This document shows, piece after piece, positions 8,717 to 17,477 of a stretch of 64,000 bases of DNA. A program made the position numbers and the translations under genes. How positions within the stretch are numbered: the first letter of the stretch is position 1; each line of letters opens with the position of its first letter. The stretch spans positions 1,736,001 to 1,800,000 of the forward strand of contig NZ_CP063982.1 of assembly GCF_022811525.1 (NCBI RefSeq), in the 5' to 3' direction. The notes under the pieces were generated by a model. The model did not search any database, was not told the origin of the DNA, and saw only the letters and a list, made by a program, of their open reading frames with translations. This DNA is from Orrella daihaiensis. Its GTDB lineage: Bacteria > Pseudomonadota > Gammaproteobacteria > Burkholderiales > Burkholderiaceae_B.

Positions 8717-8948
8717 GACGATATCCCCGCTTTTGGTTATCCGCGCGACGAGTGGCCCGCACACGTAGGCTGTGAAAAACAAGACTCCCCACCGCCACTA
8801 GTAATATCACACCTATCAATAGCCCATTGTCTTCAAGCATGTGTATCAAAGCGTGCACTGGCGTGTTGCCGTGCCCACTGTGAGCCACGGCTATGCCAGG
8901 CATCATCATCAAACTCAGCAAAAATCTTTCTAAACATATTTTGCTCAT
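8703..8948 (-). CDS. Small exported/membrane protein inserted between ureA and ureB
   Basis: 81 residues. A basic start and hydrophobic stretch (about 5-20) end in an apparent signal peptidase site before HSGHG. A histidine-bearing segment follows (HSGHGNTPVHALIHMLED), then one strong membrane span (about residues 43-60) and a basic tail (RVRATRRADNQKRG). The AHxGHG mature end recalls HupE/UreJ nickel-permease proteins, but the rest is far too short to be one. It starts 15 bases after ureA with GAGGAGA upstream, and overlaps ureB, so it is translated within the operon. Other urease operons carry UreJ or small ORFs here; a metal-related role is a guess. Confidence 0.75.
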   Translation of the reverse strand: MSKICLERFLLSLMMMPGIAVAHSGHGNTPVHALIHMLEDNGLLIGVILLVAVGSLVFHSLRVRATRRADNQKRGYRHDPR

Positions 8949-8963
8949 GTCCCATCTCCTCAA

Positions 8964-9266
8964 TTAAGCAATCGGTTGGTGTACGGTGACTAACTTAGTG
9001 CCATCTGGGAACGTTGCCTCAACCTGTATATCGGGAATCATGTCTGCCACACCCTCCATCACCTGATCTCGGGTCAGTACATCACGCCCTTCACTCATCA
9101 GTGATGCGACGGTCTTACCGTCCCGCGCACCTTCCATAATGGCTGCAGTAATAAAGGCGATCGCCTCAGGCACATTGAGCTTCAACCCTCGCGCCAACCT
9201 TCTCTCGGCCAGTAACGCGGCGGTAAAGATCAAAAGCTTGTCTTTTTCTCTAGGTGTTAGATCCAT
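8964..9266 (-). CDS. ureA: Urease gamma subunit UreA
   Basis: 100 residues beginning MDLTPREKDKLLIFTAALLAERR, with the first 20 residues diagnostic of UreA, and containing NVPEAIAFI and MIPDIQVEATFPDGTKLVTVH. Length is exactly that of the family. ATG 9266 has AAGGAT upstream; the frame stays open to 9329 without family similarity. First structural subunit gene, 50 bases downstream of ureD. Confidence 0.97.
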   Translation of the reverse strand: MDLTPREKDKLLIFTAALLAERRLARGLKLNVPEAIAFITAAIMEGARDGKTVASLMSEGRDVLTRDQVMEGVADMIPDIQVEATFPDGTKLVTVHQPIA

Positions 9267-9316
9267 TGCAATATCCTTCGATAGATAGGCCGCGTGTGCG
9301 GTGACATCGCTTGAAA

Positions 9317-10174
9317 TTAAGTAGCCCACAAACGCAAGTCATTTGCAGGCAAGTTCCAATATGACTGCTTGATGAAACGCCACGCCTGCTGCATACGACG
9401 ATGCATCTGAATCGGGCAACCGACTTGCCGCCCTATCAATAAACGCGGGTGTAACCTTGTCCACGCAATAGACCCACAAGCCGAACGAATAGAATCAACA
9501 CGATCTTCAAACCATGGCTCAGACTCAGGGGCGATCACCCAACAAGTCGCTAGTGCATAGTTCCCACCAAGGCCAATGGGTGATTCAAACAAAGGGTCCG
9601 AACCACCCAGTCGAAGCCGATCTATCCACACCGTCTCGCCACCCAATGTGACTTTAAGCGTTTGATCAAAACACCCCAACTCAAAACGCTCACCACTGCC
9701 TTGGCGCCCAAAAATCAACAAATCCCAACCGATCATTCGGGCCTCATCACGAGCGCTAATAGTCATTACTGACTCTACATCCGCTCGATCAAATACGATG
9801 GTCTCGCTTGGCAACCATTCCAAACATCCATATAGGTCGATTTCAATCCGCTGGCTTGCACGCTTTTGATCAAATGACCCGTACCACTTGGCCGCTGAGG
9901 GAGTAGAGATCACAGCATGTGCCTCTGATGCCACCGACACATCTATCTGCAGAACATCACCACCTGCAATTCCGCCGGGCGGATGGATGACCACTGCATG
10001 ACAACACTCTCGCCCATCAGGATAGAGTGGCTTCTGTATTCGAAGAGGTCCCTCATGCTTAAAACGCAGATCTGTACAGTCCGCTCTCCAGTCGAACACC
10101 AATTTCAATGACGCGTTCCAACTCACCGCATTAGCGGAGTTGGTGCTATCAGCAGAGATCAGCGGTGCAAGCAC
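9317..10174 (-). CDS. ureD: Urease accessory protein UreD
   Basis: About 285 residues if started at GTG 10174; the frame is open to ATG 10273 (318 residues) and TTG 10285. The family core starts at SLKLVFDWRA and includes GPLRIQKPLYPDG, HPPGGIAGGD, TPSAAKWYGS and GRQGSGERF. The shorter start is preferred only because it gives the usual UreD length; none of the candidate starts has a good Shine-Dalgarno. UreD scaffolds apourease and receives the UreF-UreG complex. First gene of the minus-strand urease operon; its promoter should lie in the divergent region with the racemase gene. Confidence 0.9.
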   Translation of the reverse strand: MLAPLISADSTNSANAVSWNASLKLVFDWRADCTDLRFKHEGPLRIQKPLYPDGRECCHAVVIHPPGGIAGGDVLQIDVSVASEAHAVISTPSAAKWYGSFDQKRASQRIEIDLYGCLEWLPSETIVFDRADVESVMTISARDEARMIGWDLLIFGRQGSGERFELGCFDQTLKVTLGGETVWIDRLRLGGSDPLFESPIGLGGNYALATCWVIAPESEPWFEDRVDSIRSACGSIAWTRLHPRLLIGRQVGCPIQMHRRMQQAWRFIKQSYWNLPANDLRLWAT

Positions 10175-10319
10175 GTTTGAATACCAAAAGTATGAGACAC
10201 AACAGTTTGAGCAAAAACCATGCCATTTGAGGGCAACGCGAATAGGGGCTTTTTCATCACCAAATTGGTGCATGGGTTCTATCAAGTAGTGCGTAGCTGC
10301 AGATTTGCACCAAATTCAG

Positions 10320-10356
10320 GCAAGGCATAGTGCCTTGCTGCGCCACCGAGTGGCGC
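10320..10356. promoter_or_regulatory. Two adjacent perfect hairpins in the ureD/racemase divergent region
   Basis: First stem: GCAAGGCA at 10320-10327 pairs with TGCCTTGC at 10331-10338 around a TAG loop. Second stem: GCGCCAC at 10340-10346 pairs with GTGGCGC at 10350-10356 around CGA. They are separated by one base and lie between two divergent transcription units. Neither has a U-tract. They could be operator dyads, an untranslated-leader structure or a small interspersed repeat. Confidence 0.5.
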
Positions 10357-10419
10357 TACGAGTGGCTTGATACATGGTTAAATTCCTTATCATCACTCAG
10401 AAACAAACCCGAGCACAAA

Positions 10420-11127
10420 ATGCGCATTCTGATCATTAACCCTAATACGACCCATTCCATGACCGAGAAGGTCGCAACAGCTGCAAGGCGCGTTGTGTCC
10501 CCAGATACCGAGATCATTGCCAGAACCTCTGCGCATGGTCCCGTCTCTATCGAGGGCTACTACGACGAGGCGTTGAGTCTGGCAGGCTTGTTGCACGAAA
10601 TCAGACGTGAACCTGACATTGATGGTGTTGTCATTGCTTGTTTTGATGACACGGGGCTTGATGCTGCTCGGTGCCTGACGGACCGCCCCGTAGTGGGCAT
10701 TGGCGAAGCTGGTTATCGTATGGCAGCCATGTTGTCCAACCGTTTCTCAGTGGTAACCACTCTGTCGCGATCAGTCCCAGCTTTAGAGCACAACTTGCTA
10801 CGGTATGGCCTTGAGCGCCAATGTGCGAGCGTCAGGGCATCGGACGTGCCTGTGCTGGAGCTCGAACACGGCAAACCTGAAGCAATGGCTCGGATTGAGG
10901 CCGAAATTCAAAAGGCAATCGACATCGACCATGCAGAAGCGATTGTGCTAGGCTGTGCGGGCATGACTGACCTTGCCAGTGGCCTAGCCGCTAAGTATCA
11001 AATGCCAGTGTTAGATGGCGTGGCCTGCGCAGCAGCACTGGTGGAATCCATGACTCGAATCGGACTGCGCACAACAAGGAAAGGCGGTTATGCACCGCCT
11101 CCCCCCTCCAAACTCACGATCACTTGA
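10420..11127 (+). CDS. Asp/Glu/hydantoin racemase family protein
   Basis: 235 residues. It begins MRILIINPNTTHSMTEK, the hallmark of hydantoin racemase (HyuE-like), and has the two catalytic-type cysteines in IACFDDTG (Cys74) and LGCAGM (Cys179). The start at 10420 is chosen from this N-terminus; the frame is open from 10330. It lies tail-to-tail with a Dpp-like ABC operon and near an N-carbamoyl-amino-acid hydrolase. Hydantoin racemase plus hydantoinase plus carbamoylase is a known pathway, but no hydantoinase gene is in this window, so the substrate could instead be allantoin or another ureide. Confidence 0.85.
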   Translation: MRILIINPNTTHSMTEKVATAARRVVSPDTEIIARTSAHGPVSIEGYYDEALSLAGLLHEIRREPDIDGVVIACFDDTGLDAARCLTDRPVVGIGEAGYRMAAMLSNRFSVVTTLSRSVPALEHNLLRYGLERQCASVRASDVPVLELEHGKPEAMARIEAEIQKAIDIDHAEAIVLGCAGMTDLASGLAAKYQMPVLDGVACAAALVESMTRIGLRTTRKGGYAPPPPSKLTIT

Positions 11128-11163
11128 TGCTATCAAAGAGATCTATCGGTCGGGCCTAACAGG

Positions 11164-12156
11164 CTAAACCGGATTCAGCAGAATGCAGCGAGCCCTATGG
11201 TTATCTGATAGCCATACTTCTTTGGGCACATCTTGTCGGCACGCGTCAGTCGCTTGTGAGCACCGGTCAGCGAATGAACAACCGGGCGGCAGATTGGCCA
11301 AATCCGGGGGAGAGCCTGCAATCGTGTGCAAGCGACTGCCTTTGGAAAAACCACCATGCGCCACGCTGCTAAGCAATGCCTTCGTGTATGGATGAGCAGG
11401 CTCGCGAATCAGGGCTCTCACGGGCCCTTCTTCAACAATTTTTCCCGCATACATAACCGCTATGCGATCGGCTACCTCCACTGCTGCACCAATATCGTGA
11501 GTGACAAAAATCACTGAAAGACCAAGTTCACGCTGCAACTCGCGCAACAATAGCAATATTTGGATTTGCACTGTCGCGTCCAGCGCAGTGGTTGGCTCAT
11601 CAGCTAGTAGCAATTTGGGCCGGCTAGCAAGTGCCAATGAAATCATGGCCCTCTGACGCATACCGCCAGACATCTCGTGAGGATAGGCCGCTAATCTTCT
11701 CTCAGGGCTAGGAATCTTAACCAGTTCGAACAGCTCAAGTGCACGGGCACGCGCCGTGGCCTTATCGACACTTTCGTGGCGACGAATAGCCTCCACGATT
11801 TGGTCACCGACCGTGTACACAGGATCAAGCGCCAAGAGCGGTTCCTGAAAAATCATCGAAACCTTGCTACCCCTAAAGTCAGCCAAGGGACCTGAAGCCA
11901 TTTGTAAAACATCCTCGCCATCGACCACTATATGCCCTTGCATAATGGTGCGTCGTGGTGGATGCAACCTTAGAATCGAACGCAATGTGACACTTTTGCC
12001 GGAGCCAGATTCACCAATCAAGGCGATAACCTCGCCTGCCTTGACAGACAAATTAACCCCGTCCACAGCACGGACTGGCTTTTTCCCGGCTGTAAAAGTC
12101 ACAGACAAATCTTCAATACTGACAAGTGAATCCACTTCAGAAGTTACTTCAGTCAT
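11164..12156 (-). CDS. Dipeptide/oligopeptide-type ABC transporter ATPase (DppD-like)
   Basis: 330-residue ATPase with Walker A GESGSGKS (48-55), signature MSGGMRQR (162-169), Walker B LLLADEP (182-188) and the C-terminal cysteine region PPGCSFADRCSQATDACR typical of the oligopeptide ATPase subfamily. Overlaps the partner ATPase gene by 4 bases. Last gene of a minus-strand operon (binding protein, two permeases, two ATPases). The imported solute is likely a peptide, ureide or hydantoin judged from the flanking racemase and carbamoylase; the protein alone does not show this. Confidence 0.93.
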   Translation of the reverse strand: MTEVTSEVDSLVSIEDLSVTFTAGKKPVRAVDGVNLSVKAGEVIALIGESGSGKSVTLRSILRLHPPRRTIMQGHIVVDGEDVLQMASGPLADFRGSKVSMIFQEPLLALDPVYTVGDQIVEAIRRHESVDKATARARALELFELVKIPSPERRLAAYPHEMSGGMRQRAMISLALASRPKLLLADEPTTALDATVQIQILLLLRELQRELGLSVIFVTHDIGAAVEVADRIAVMYAGKIVEEGPVRALIREPAHPYTKALLSSVAHGGFSKGSRLHTIAGSPPDLANLPPGCSFADRCSQATDACRQDVPKEVWLSDNHRARCILLNPV

Positions 12157-13202
12157 GCTGCAACCTCCATACCACTAGCTTGCTTACTGTATTTGCTATT
12201 GGGCACATACATCAGGCAAGCCACCGACTGGCCATTGGCCTGTTGCACAAGTTCTGGAATTTCCTGCGAACAGGCAGGCTTTGCTTTTGCACAACGCGTG
12301 TGGAACCGACAACCACTTGGTGGGTTGATAGGGTTAGGTGGATCTCCCGATAGAGGTGGCCGCTCAGTGCGATGGTCCGGGTCAAGCGATGGAATCGAGG
12401 AGAGTAAAGCTTGAGTATAGGGATGCTGCGGCGATTCAAATAACGTTTCACTATCCCCGATTTCAACAACTTGGCCTAGGTACATAACCATCACACGATC
12501 TGAGATGAAACGCACCACATTCAAATCATGGCTGATGAACACATAGGTCAAGCCAAACTCGTCCTTTAGATCGAGCAATAGATTCAACACTTGTGCCTCA
12601 ACCGACTTATCAAGTGCAGAGACCGCCTCATCAAGCACAATCAGCCTAGGCTGAAGAGCCAAAGCTCGTGCAATATTGACTCGCTGACGCTGCCCGCCTG
12701 AAAGCTCGTGCGGATAGCGCTCGGCAAACCGACGTGGCTCCAACCCCACCTTAGCCAATAAAGATCTTGCCCGTTCAACTGACTCGCGTTTAGGCACACC
12801 ATGGACCTGAGGAGCAAAGGCAATAGAGTCCTCAATCGTCAATCGAGGATTCAAAGAAGCGTAGCTGTCTTGAAACACCATCTGTGCCTGACGCCGAAAC
12901 TCCTTGAGCGGTAATTGCGTACCACCTACTGTCATTCCGTCAAAAACAATTTCGCCCTGGTTGCGATCCAGCAGGTTCATGAGCAAGCGCGCGGTAGTGG
13001 ACTTGCCGCAACCGGACTCTCCCACCACACTCAATGTTTCACCTTTAAACACATCGAATGAAACACCATCGACTGCACGCACAACGCCGGTGCTGCGGCC
13101 GATCAGGTCCTTGCCAAGCGGAAAGTGTTTTACCAACCTTCTAACACTTAACAAAGGTTGTGCTGGTCCACCTCGATCCAAAGAATCAACTGAAGCATCC
13201 AT
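12153..13202 (-). CDS. Dipeptide/oligopeptide-type ABC transporter ATPase (DppF-like)
   Basis: 349 residues with Walker A GESGCGKS (61-68), Q-loop QDSYASLNPR, LSGGQRQR (167-174), Walker B LIVLDEA and the C-terminal PPSGCRFHTRC element of this subfamily. The start overlaps the permease stop by one base (TAATG arrangement), and its end overlaps the second ATPase gene. It would form the heterodimeric motor with the 330-residue ATPase downstream. Confidence 0.93.
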   Translation of the reverse strand: MDASVDSLDRGGPAQPLLSVRRLVKHFPLGKDLIGRSTGVVRAVDGVSFDVFKGETLSVVGESGCGKSTTARLLMNLLDRNQGEIVFDGMTVGGTQLPLKEFRRQAQMVFQDSYASLNPRLTIEDSIAFAPQVHGVPKRESVERARSLLAKVGLEPRRFAERYPHELSGGQRQRVNIARALALQPRLIVLDEAVSALDKSVEAQVLNLLLDLKDEFGLTYVFISHDLNVVRFISDRVMVMYLGQVVEIGDSETLFESPQHPYTQALLSSIPSLDPDHRTERPPLSGDPPNPINPPSGCRFHTRCAKAKPACSQEIPELVQQANGQSVACLMYVPNSKYSKQASGMEVAA

Positions 13203-14101
13203 TAGTCTTTGATCTCCATGGCAGTGCGCAATCCATCAGACAGCATATTGAATGCGATTGATGTAATAAAGATCATCACACCAGGCAGCGCTGCAATCCA
13301 TGGCTGCACGTAAATGGCCGTACGCAAGGTATTTAACATCAAACCCCACTCAGGCTCTGGCGGTTTAACCCCCAAGCCCAGAAAACTCAGTCCCGAGGCC
13401 AGGATCATTGAGACCGCGATCAGGCTAGTGGCATACACAAAGATAGGCCCCAATACGTTACCAAGCACATGAACCCGCACAATGGTCCAAGCATGAGCGC
13501 CAGATGCACGTGCGGCCTCCACAAAATCGCGGCTGCGAATTTGCGTGGTAACACTTTCAGCAACCCTGGCAATCGGCGGAATAAATACAATCGTCAGCGA
13601 AATTAAGGAATTAGTGATGCCAGCACCTAAAACACCTGACAAGGCTATCGCTAGTAACACCGACGGAAACGCATAAAAGACGTCAATCGTACGCATGATG
13701 ACACTATTGACCCACCCACCACTGTAGCCCGCCAAAATCCCGATAGCAGAACCTACAACGAATGCAATAATCACGGGCGTGATTCCCATGAACAGAGATA
13801 GTTTTGCTCCAACAATCAACCGGCTGAGCATGTCACGACCTAACTCATCAGTACCAAGGAGATGTCCTTCGAAACCGATCGGCTTGAGCCGCGTCATGAT
13901 TGAACCCTTATAGGGATCGTAAGGTGCTATCCACTGCCCAAAAATCGCCAGAAACAACAAAAACAAAATAACAGCAGCAGCCACCAAAGCAACTGGATCA
14001 CGCATAAAGCGGCGTCCAACGTTCTCCCAGTAGCCGGCTGATCGTTCAAACGGGATATCCGGAACTTTGCTACTGTCTACAGTGATATTCAACATATTCA
14101 C
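13202..14101 (-). CDS. ABC transporter permease (DppC-like)
   Basis: 299 residues, five to six membrane spans and the EAA loop EAARASGAHAWTIVRVHVLG. The N-terminal block DPVALVAAAVILFLLFLAIFG and GTDELGRDMLSRL are typical of DppC/OppC. A GTG start at 14101 is preferred because AAAGG lies 9 bases upstream; the next ATG (14095) would be 15 bases from it. Pairs with the DppB-like permease encoded 28 bases upstream. Confidence 0.92.
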   Translation of the reverse strand: MNMLNITVDSSKVPDIPFERSAGYWENVGRRFMRDPVALVAAAVILFLLFLAIFGQWIAPYDPYKGSIMTRLKPIGFEGHLLGTDELGRDMLSRLIVGAKLSLFMGITPVIIAFVVGSAIGILAGYSGGWVNSVIMRTIDVFYAFPSVLLAIALSGVLGAGITNSLISLTIVFIPPIARVAESVTTQIRSRDFVEAARASGAHAWTIVRVHVLGNVLGPIFVYATSLIAVSMILASGLSFLGLGVKPPEPEWGLMLNTLRTAIYVQPWIAALPGVMIFITSIAFNMLSDGLRTAMEIKD

Positions 14102-14129
14102 GATGGGTTACCTTTCTGATGCAATGTGA

Positions 14130-15083
14130 TTAACCGCGTGCGATACGGGGGTCAAGCAAAGTCTGCATGACATCCACCAACAAGTTGAGCACCACGAAAA
14201 AAGTCGCTAACACCAGGATCGTGCCTTGCAAAAGCGGCAAGTCACGTTGGAAGATCGCCGAATTCAACAAAAAACCTGTACCAGGCCATGAAAAGACCGT
14301 TTCAATCAGAATCGATCCTCCAAGCAAGTAACCGAGTTGTAAACCCATAACGGCCAAGGCCGTTGGTGCTGCATTCTTGACGACGTGCAGAAAGATGCCC
14401 ACATCGGTCAAACCCTTTGCCCGTAACCCCACAATGAATTCCTGGGCAAGAATTTCCGCAACCAAGGCACGAACCGTGCGGGCAATAATGCCCATCGGAA
14501 TAACGCTCATCGTGACTGCTGGCAATATCAGGAACTTGATATGTTCCCAATCCCAAGCCCATTCACCAGAGCCCCCTGGACCCGCACCACTAGGGGGCAG
14601 CAACATCAATATTGAACTGAAAATAATGACCAGCACCATACCCAACCAGTAGTGCGGCACACTCACGCCAAGCACCGAGGTGGCTGATGCAGCTTTGTCG
14701 ATCCAAGAATTCTGAAAGTAACCTGCAACAAAACCAAACAGGCAACCAAACACAAATCCAATGACAGTTGCAACCATTGCTAATCGCAGGGTATTAACAA
14801 CAGCCTTCAGCACCTCTTCTGTGACTGGTCTACCGGTGGCGATTGAAGTTCCAAGGTCGCCTTGAAGAGCCCTGAAGATCCATGAAAAAAACTGTTCAGG
14901 CAGGGATCGGTTGAAACCGTAAAGTTCCATTAGCTGATTTTGAAGGTCAACTGAAGCATCTGGCGGCAAGATGGATACGAGCGGATCTCCGGGTGCGATA
15001 TGCACCAACCCAAAGCACACGAGCGCCACACCCAGCATGATTGGCAACGTGTAGATAATTCGCTTGACGAGAAAATTAAACAT
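14130..15083 (-). CDS. ABC transporter permease (DppB-like)
   Basis: 317 residues beginning MFNFLVKRIIYTLPIMLGV, the classic DppB start, followed by HIAPGDPL and the EAA-like GLRAKGLTDVGIFLHVVKNA. It ends with VDVMQTLLDPRIARG, as usual for the family. ATG 15083 is chosen over the TTG-extended frame to 15110. It lies 82 bases from the binding-protein stop, and a 12-bp stem-loop fills that gap, which probably lowers expression relative to the binding protein. Confidence 0.92.
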   Translation of the reverse strand: MFNFLVKRIIYTLPIMLGVALVCFGLVHIAPGDPLVSILPPDASVDLQNQLMELYGFNRSLPEQFFSWIFRALQGDLGTSIATGRPVTEEVLKAVVNTLRLAMVATVIGFVFGCLFGFVAGYFQNSWIDKAASATSVLGVSVPHYWLGMVLVIIFSSILMLLPPSGAGPGGSGEWAWDWEHIKFLILPAVTMSVIPMGIIARTVRALVAEILAQEFIVGLRAKGLTDVGIFLHVVKNAAPTALAVMGLQLGYLLGGSILIETVFSWPGTGFLLNSAIFQRDLPLLQGTILVLATFFVVLNLLVDVMQTLLDPRIARG

Positions 15084-15123
15084 GCATGCAACCCCGAAAC
15101 ACCGAACCACAACTGCCTAAAAC

Positions 15124-15152
15124 ACCACAGGCGAGCGCTACTCGCCTGTGGT
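15124..15152 (-). terminator. 12-bp perfect stem-loop between binding protein and permease genes
   Basis: ACCACAGGCGAG at 15124-15135 pairs perfectly with CTCGCCTGTGGT at 15141-15152 around a 5-base loop. It starts 14 bases after the binding-protein stop on the minus strand and is followed by only a short U-run (GTTTT). Most likely a leaky terminator or 3'-end stabiliser that lets the binding protein be made in excess. Confidence 0.65.
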
Positions 15153-15165
15153 TCGCCATCGAGGC

Positions 15166-16836
15166 TTACTGCATTGACATTGGTGCAATATCAATAAACC
15201 AGCTCTTAGGCTGTACAACGCCCTGCACCTTTGAACTCATCGCCCGTGGACCGGTGTCATGGGCAATCCATACAAATGGTGCTTCCTCTACGATCCGGGC
15301 GTGTAACTTAGCCAGAGCTGCATCACGCTCTTTATCATCGAATGAAGTGCGTGCAGCTGCAATCAGCTGATCGAACTCTGGCGACGTGAAGTAGCCCCAG
15401 TTATTGGAGGTTGGAGGTACCGTGCCGCTGCTCGTAAAACGTACCATTGCAAAGAATGGATCCATCGCTGCGAAGCTGACATTCGTTGCAGATGCACCGT
15501 TAGCCGAAGGATCCTTCGCCCCTTTGCGCCAATTGGTAAAGAGCGTATTCCACTCCACGACGTCAAACTCGATATCGAAATAGCAATTCTTCAGAGATTG
15601 CTGCACGAATTCGTTCATCGGCAGGGGCTGCATTTGACCCGAACCAGAAGCTGATATCTGCACTTTGGCCTTCATGGGCTTATCGGCGGAGAAACCAGCA
15701 TCAGCCATGAGCTTCTTGGCAGCCTCAGGGTCATAACGAATATCAAATGATGGATTACCCCACCAAGGATGTCCGGGCGGCACAGTTCCTTTTGGAACGC
15801 CCATTTGCCCACCTAGCAAGGTTTTTAGACCCTCTCGATCAACGCACAAGTTAGCCGCATGACGGACTCGCTTATCGAGCCATGGTGAACCCTCCACGAA
15901 GGAAAGTTGCCAAGGCCAAACGTGCGGTTGTGGGTTGCTGTAAATCTTAAAGCCACGAGCCTCAATTTGTGGAATGGCATCTGGCGCAGGTGCTTCGATC
16001 CAGTCAACCTGACCTGACAGCAATGCAGCCGTGCGTGCGTTGGCTTCGGGCATTGGCAACATAACGACGCGATCGAGTTTGGCCGTACGGGCTGGATCCC
16101 AATAGTTCGGATTCTTGACAACCTCAAGACGTTCACGGGGAACGAACTTATCCATCTTGAATGGGCCGGTGCCCGAAGCATCAGCGGCAAATGCAATCCA
16201 CGCTTGCTTAGCTCGCTCAGCCGGGTCAGTCACGCTAGCTGGAACAGCGTCATACTTTGCTTGCCAGTGGGCAGGCGAGGCCATGAACAAGTTTGTCAGG
16301 TTCAGAGGCAAGAACGCATCTGGCTGGCTCGTGGTCAACTCAACCGTGTAGTCATCGATTTTGCGAGCGCTGCGCAGTGTGGGCATACGCGACGCTGTTA
16401 CACCAACCTGGCTGGCATCAAAATGTGGTGCACCTTTATCCAAAACCTTTTGGACGTTCCAAACCACAGCATCCGCATTGAAGGGAGAACCGTCGTGGAA
16501 CTTGACGTCATCGCGCAGTTTAAAGACCCACTTTGTCTGATCATTCGGGTTGACTTCCCAAGACGTAGCCAACGCAGGCATAAGGACGCTGGGTGCGTCG
16601 TATTTGGACAAGTCCCACTGCGTCAAGGAATCATACATAGGGATGCCGGTGAATCGATTGCCCTCAAACCCTTGGTCGGGTTGGCCGAGCGTGCGAGGAA
16701 TGTCCGCGGCGGTCATGCCGATACGCAGAACCTGTTCTGCGCTTGCTGTACCACCGAAAGCTACCATCAAGGCACCGCATACCGCAGCAGTTTTAAATGG
16801 CGTAAAGAAATTCGACTTAGACTTAGAGTGTTTCAT
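15166..16836 (-). CDS. Extracellular solute-binding protein, family 5 (DppA-like)
   Basis: 556 residues with a signal peptide (hydrophobic about 18-33, cut near ASA-EQ). SBP_bac_5 features seen are the LATSWEVNPNDQTKWVFKLRDDVKFHDG region (split motifs around residues 90-120) and the C-terminal DEAPFVWIAHD-like block. ATG 16836 has GGAG 8 bases upstream. First gene of the ABC operon, facing away from the carbamoylase gene across a 641-base gap. Cluster C proteins bind peptides, opines, nickel chelates or other solutes; the neighbours point to a ureido or hydantoin compound. Confidence 0.9.
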   Translation of the reverse strand: MKHSKSKSNFFTPFKTAAVCGALMVAFGGTASAEQVLRIGMTAADIPRTLGQPDQGFEGNRFTGIPMYDSLTQWDLSKYDAPSVLMPALATSWEVNPNDQTKWVFKLRDDVKFHDGSPFNADAVVWNVQKVLDKGAPHFDASQVGVTASRMPTLRSARKIDDYTVELTTSQPDAFLPLNLTNLFMASPAHWQAKYDAVPASVTDPAERAKQAWIAFAADASGTGPFKMDKFVPRERLEVVKNPNYWDPARTAKLDRVVMLPMPEANARTAALLSGQVDWIEAPAPDAIPQIEARGFKIYSNPQPHVWPWQLSFVEGSPWLDKRVRHAANLCVDREGLKTLLGGQMGVPKGTVPPGHPWWGNPSFDIRYDPEAAKKLMADAGFSADKPMKAKVQISASGSGQMQPLPMNEFVQQSLKNCYFDIEFDVVEWNTLFTNWRKGAKDPSANGASATNVSFAAMDPFFAMVRFTSSGTVPPTSNNWGYFTSPEFDQLIAAARTSFDDKERDAALAKLHARIVEEAPFVWIAHDTGPRAMSSKVQGVVQPKSWFIDIAPMSMQ

Positions 16837-17477
16837 ACATTCTCCGACCAAAAGGTTGGTGATTTATATATGACACCGGTGCCAGTCACGAAACTGACTG
16901 CCCCAGTATCATCCCTGAATCGGCGCAAGGTACTCAAACAACCACCTCTCGACGATGACGCTTCAAAAAAAGCAATTTGCGTGCCAGCTTTAAAAGAAGA
17001 AATCTAAGAACATTCAATCCGGATGCCCAACTGAACTCACCAACACCGTGCATCACAAACATTCAAATTAAACTTTAGGTCCGAACAGCACATTCATACT
17101 GCTGCAAACAAAAGCCTGAACCACCGCGATGCATGAATTCAGCCTGACTTCCCACAATAGGTGCACTCGGCACTAATTTCGACCATTGAAATTTCGCATA
17201 AGGCTGTCCTAATATCAATGGAAAAAAATCAGGGTTAGCCATTAGATTGAATACAATTTATAAACTTGCTGTGTACGATTTTTACCAATTTGGATATTTT
17301 CAACTGAGGTTGGTTAATCATTTCTCCCAAGCGAATACTCGCTTGATTCCTGACAAGTCCAACTCGACAAGACAGCTCCAAACAGGCATACTTTTTACGA
17401 TGTAACGGTACACGCGGTCGCGCCGGTAATCGCATTCATCGAGGTACTAGCGGCCGTTAATTGCATTGGGAGAAATC
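16837..17477. other. 641-base divergent intergenic region
   Basis: No credible gene on either strand; the plus-strand frame through 16204-17007 is antisense to the binding-protein gene and lacks family features. The stretch is AT-richer than its flanks, especially 17215-17310. It must carry the promoters of the minus-strand ABC operon and the plus-strand carbamoylase gene. One clear dyad (17328-17345) is listed separately. I see no tRNA, repeat array or riboswitch. Confidence 0.6.
17328..17345. promoter_or_regulatory. Inverted repeat, possible operator
   Basis: CAAGCGA and TCGCTTG separated by ATAC form an 18-base dyad with 7-bp arms about 130 bases upstream of the carbamoylase start, inside the divergent gap. 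No regulator gene lies beside this cluster, so the cognate protein is unknown. Confidence 0.4.

Noticed and set aside
11183..12414. Several plus-strand open frames opposite the two ABC ATPase genes
   Set aside because: No motifs or ribosome sites; codon shadows of the minus-strand ATPases.
16204..17007. 267-codon plus-strand open frame antisense to the family-5 binding protein
   Set aside because: It runs opposite a well-supported gene, lacks any family motif and its second half lies in the AT-rich divergent gap; treated as a shadow.
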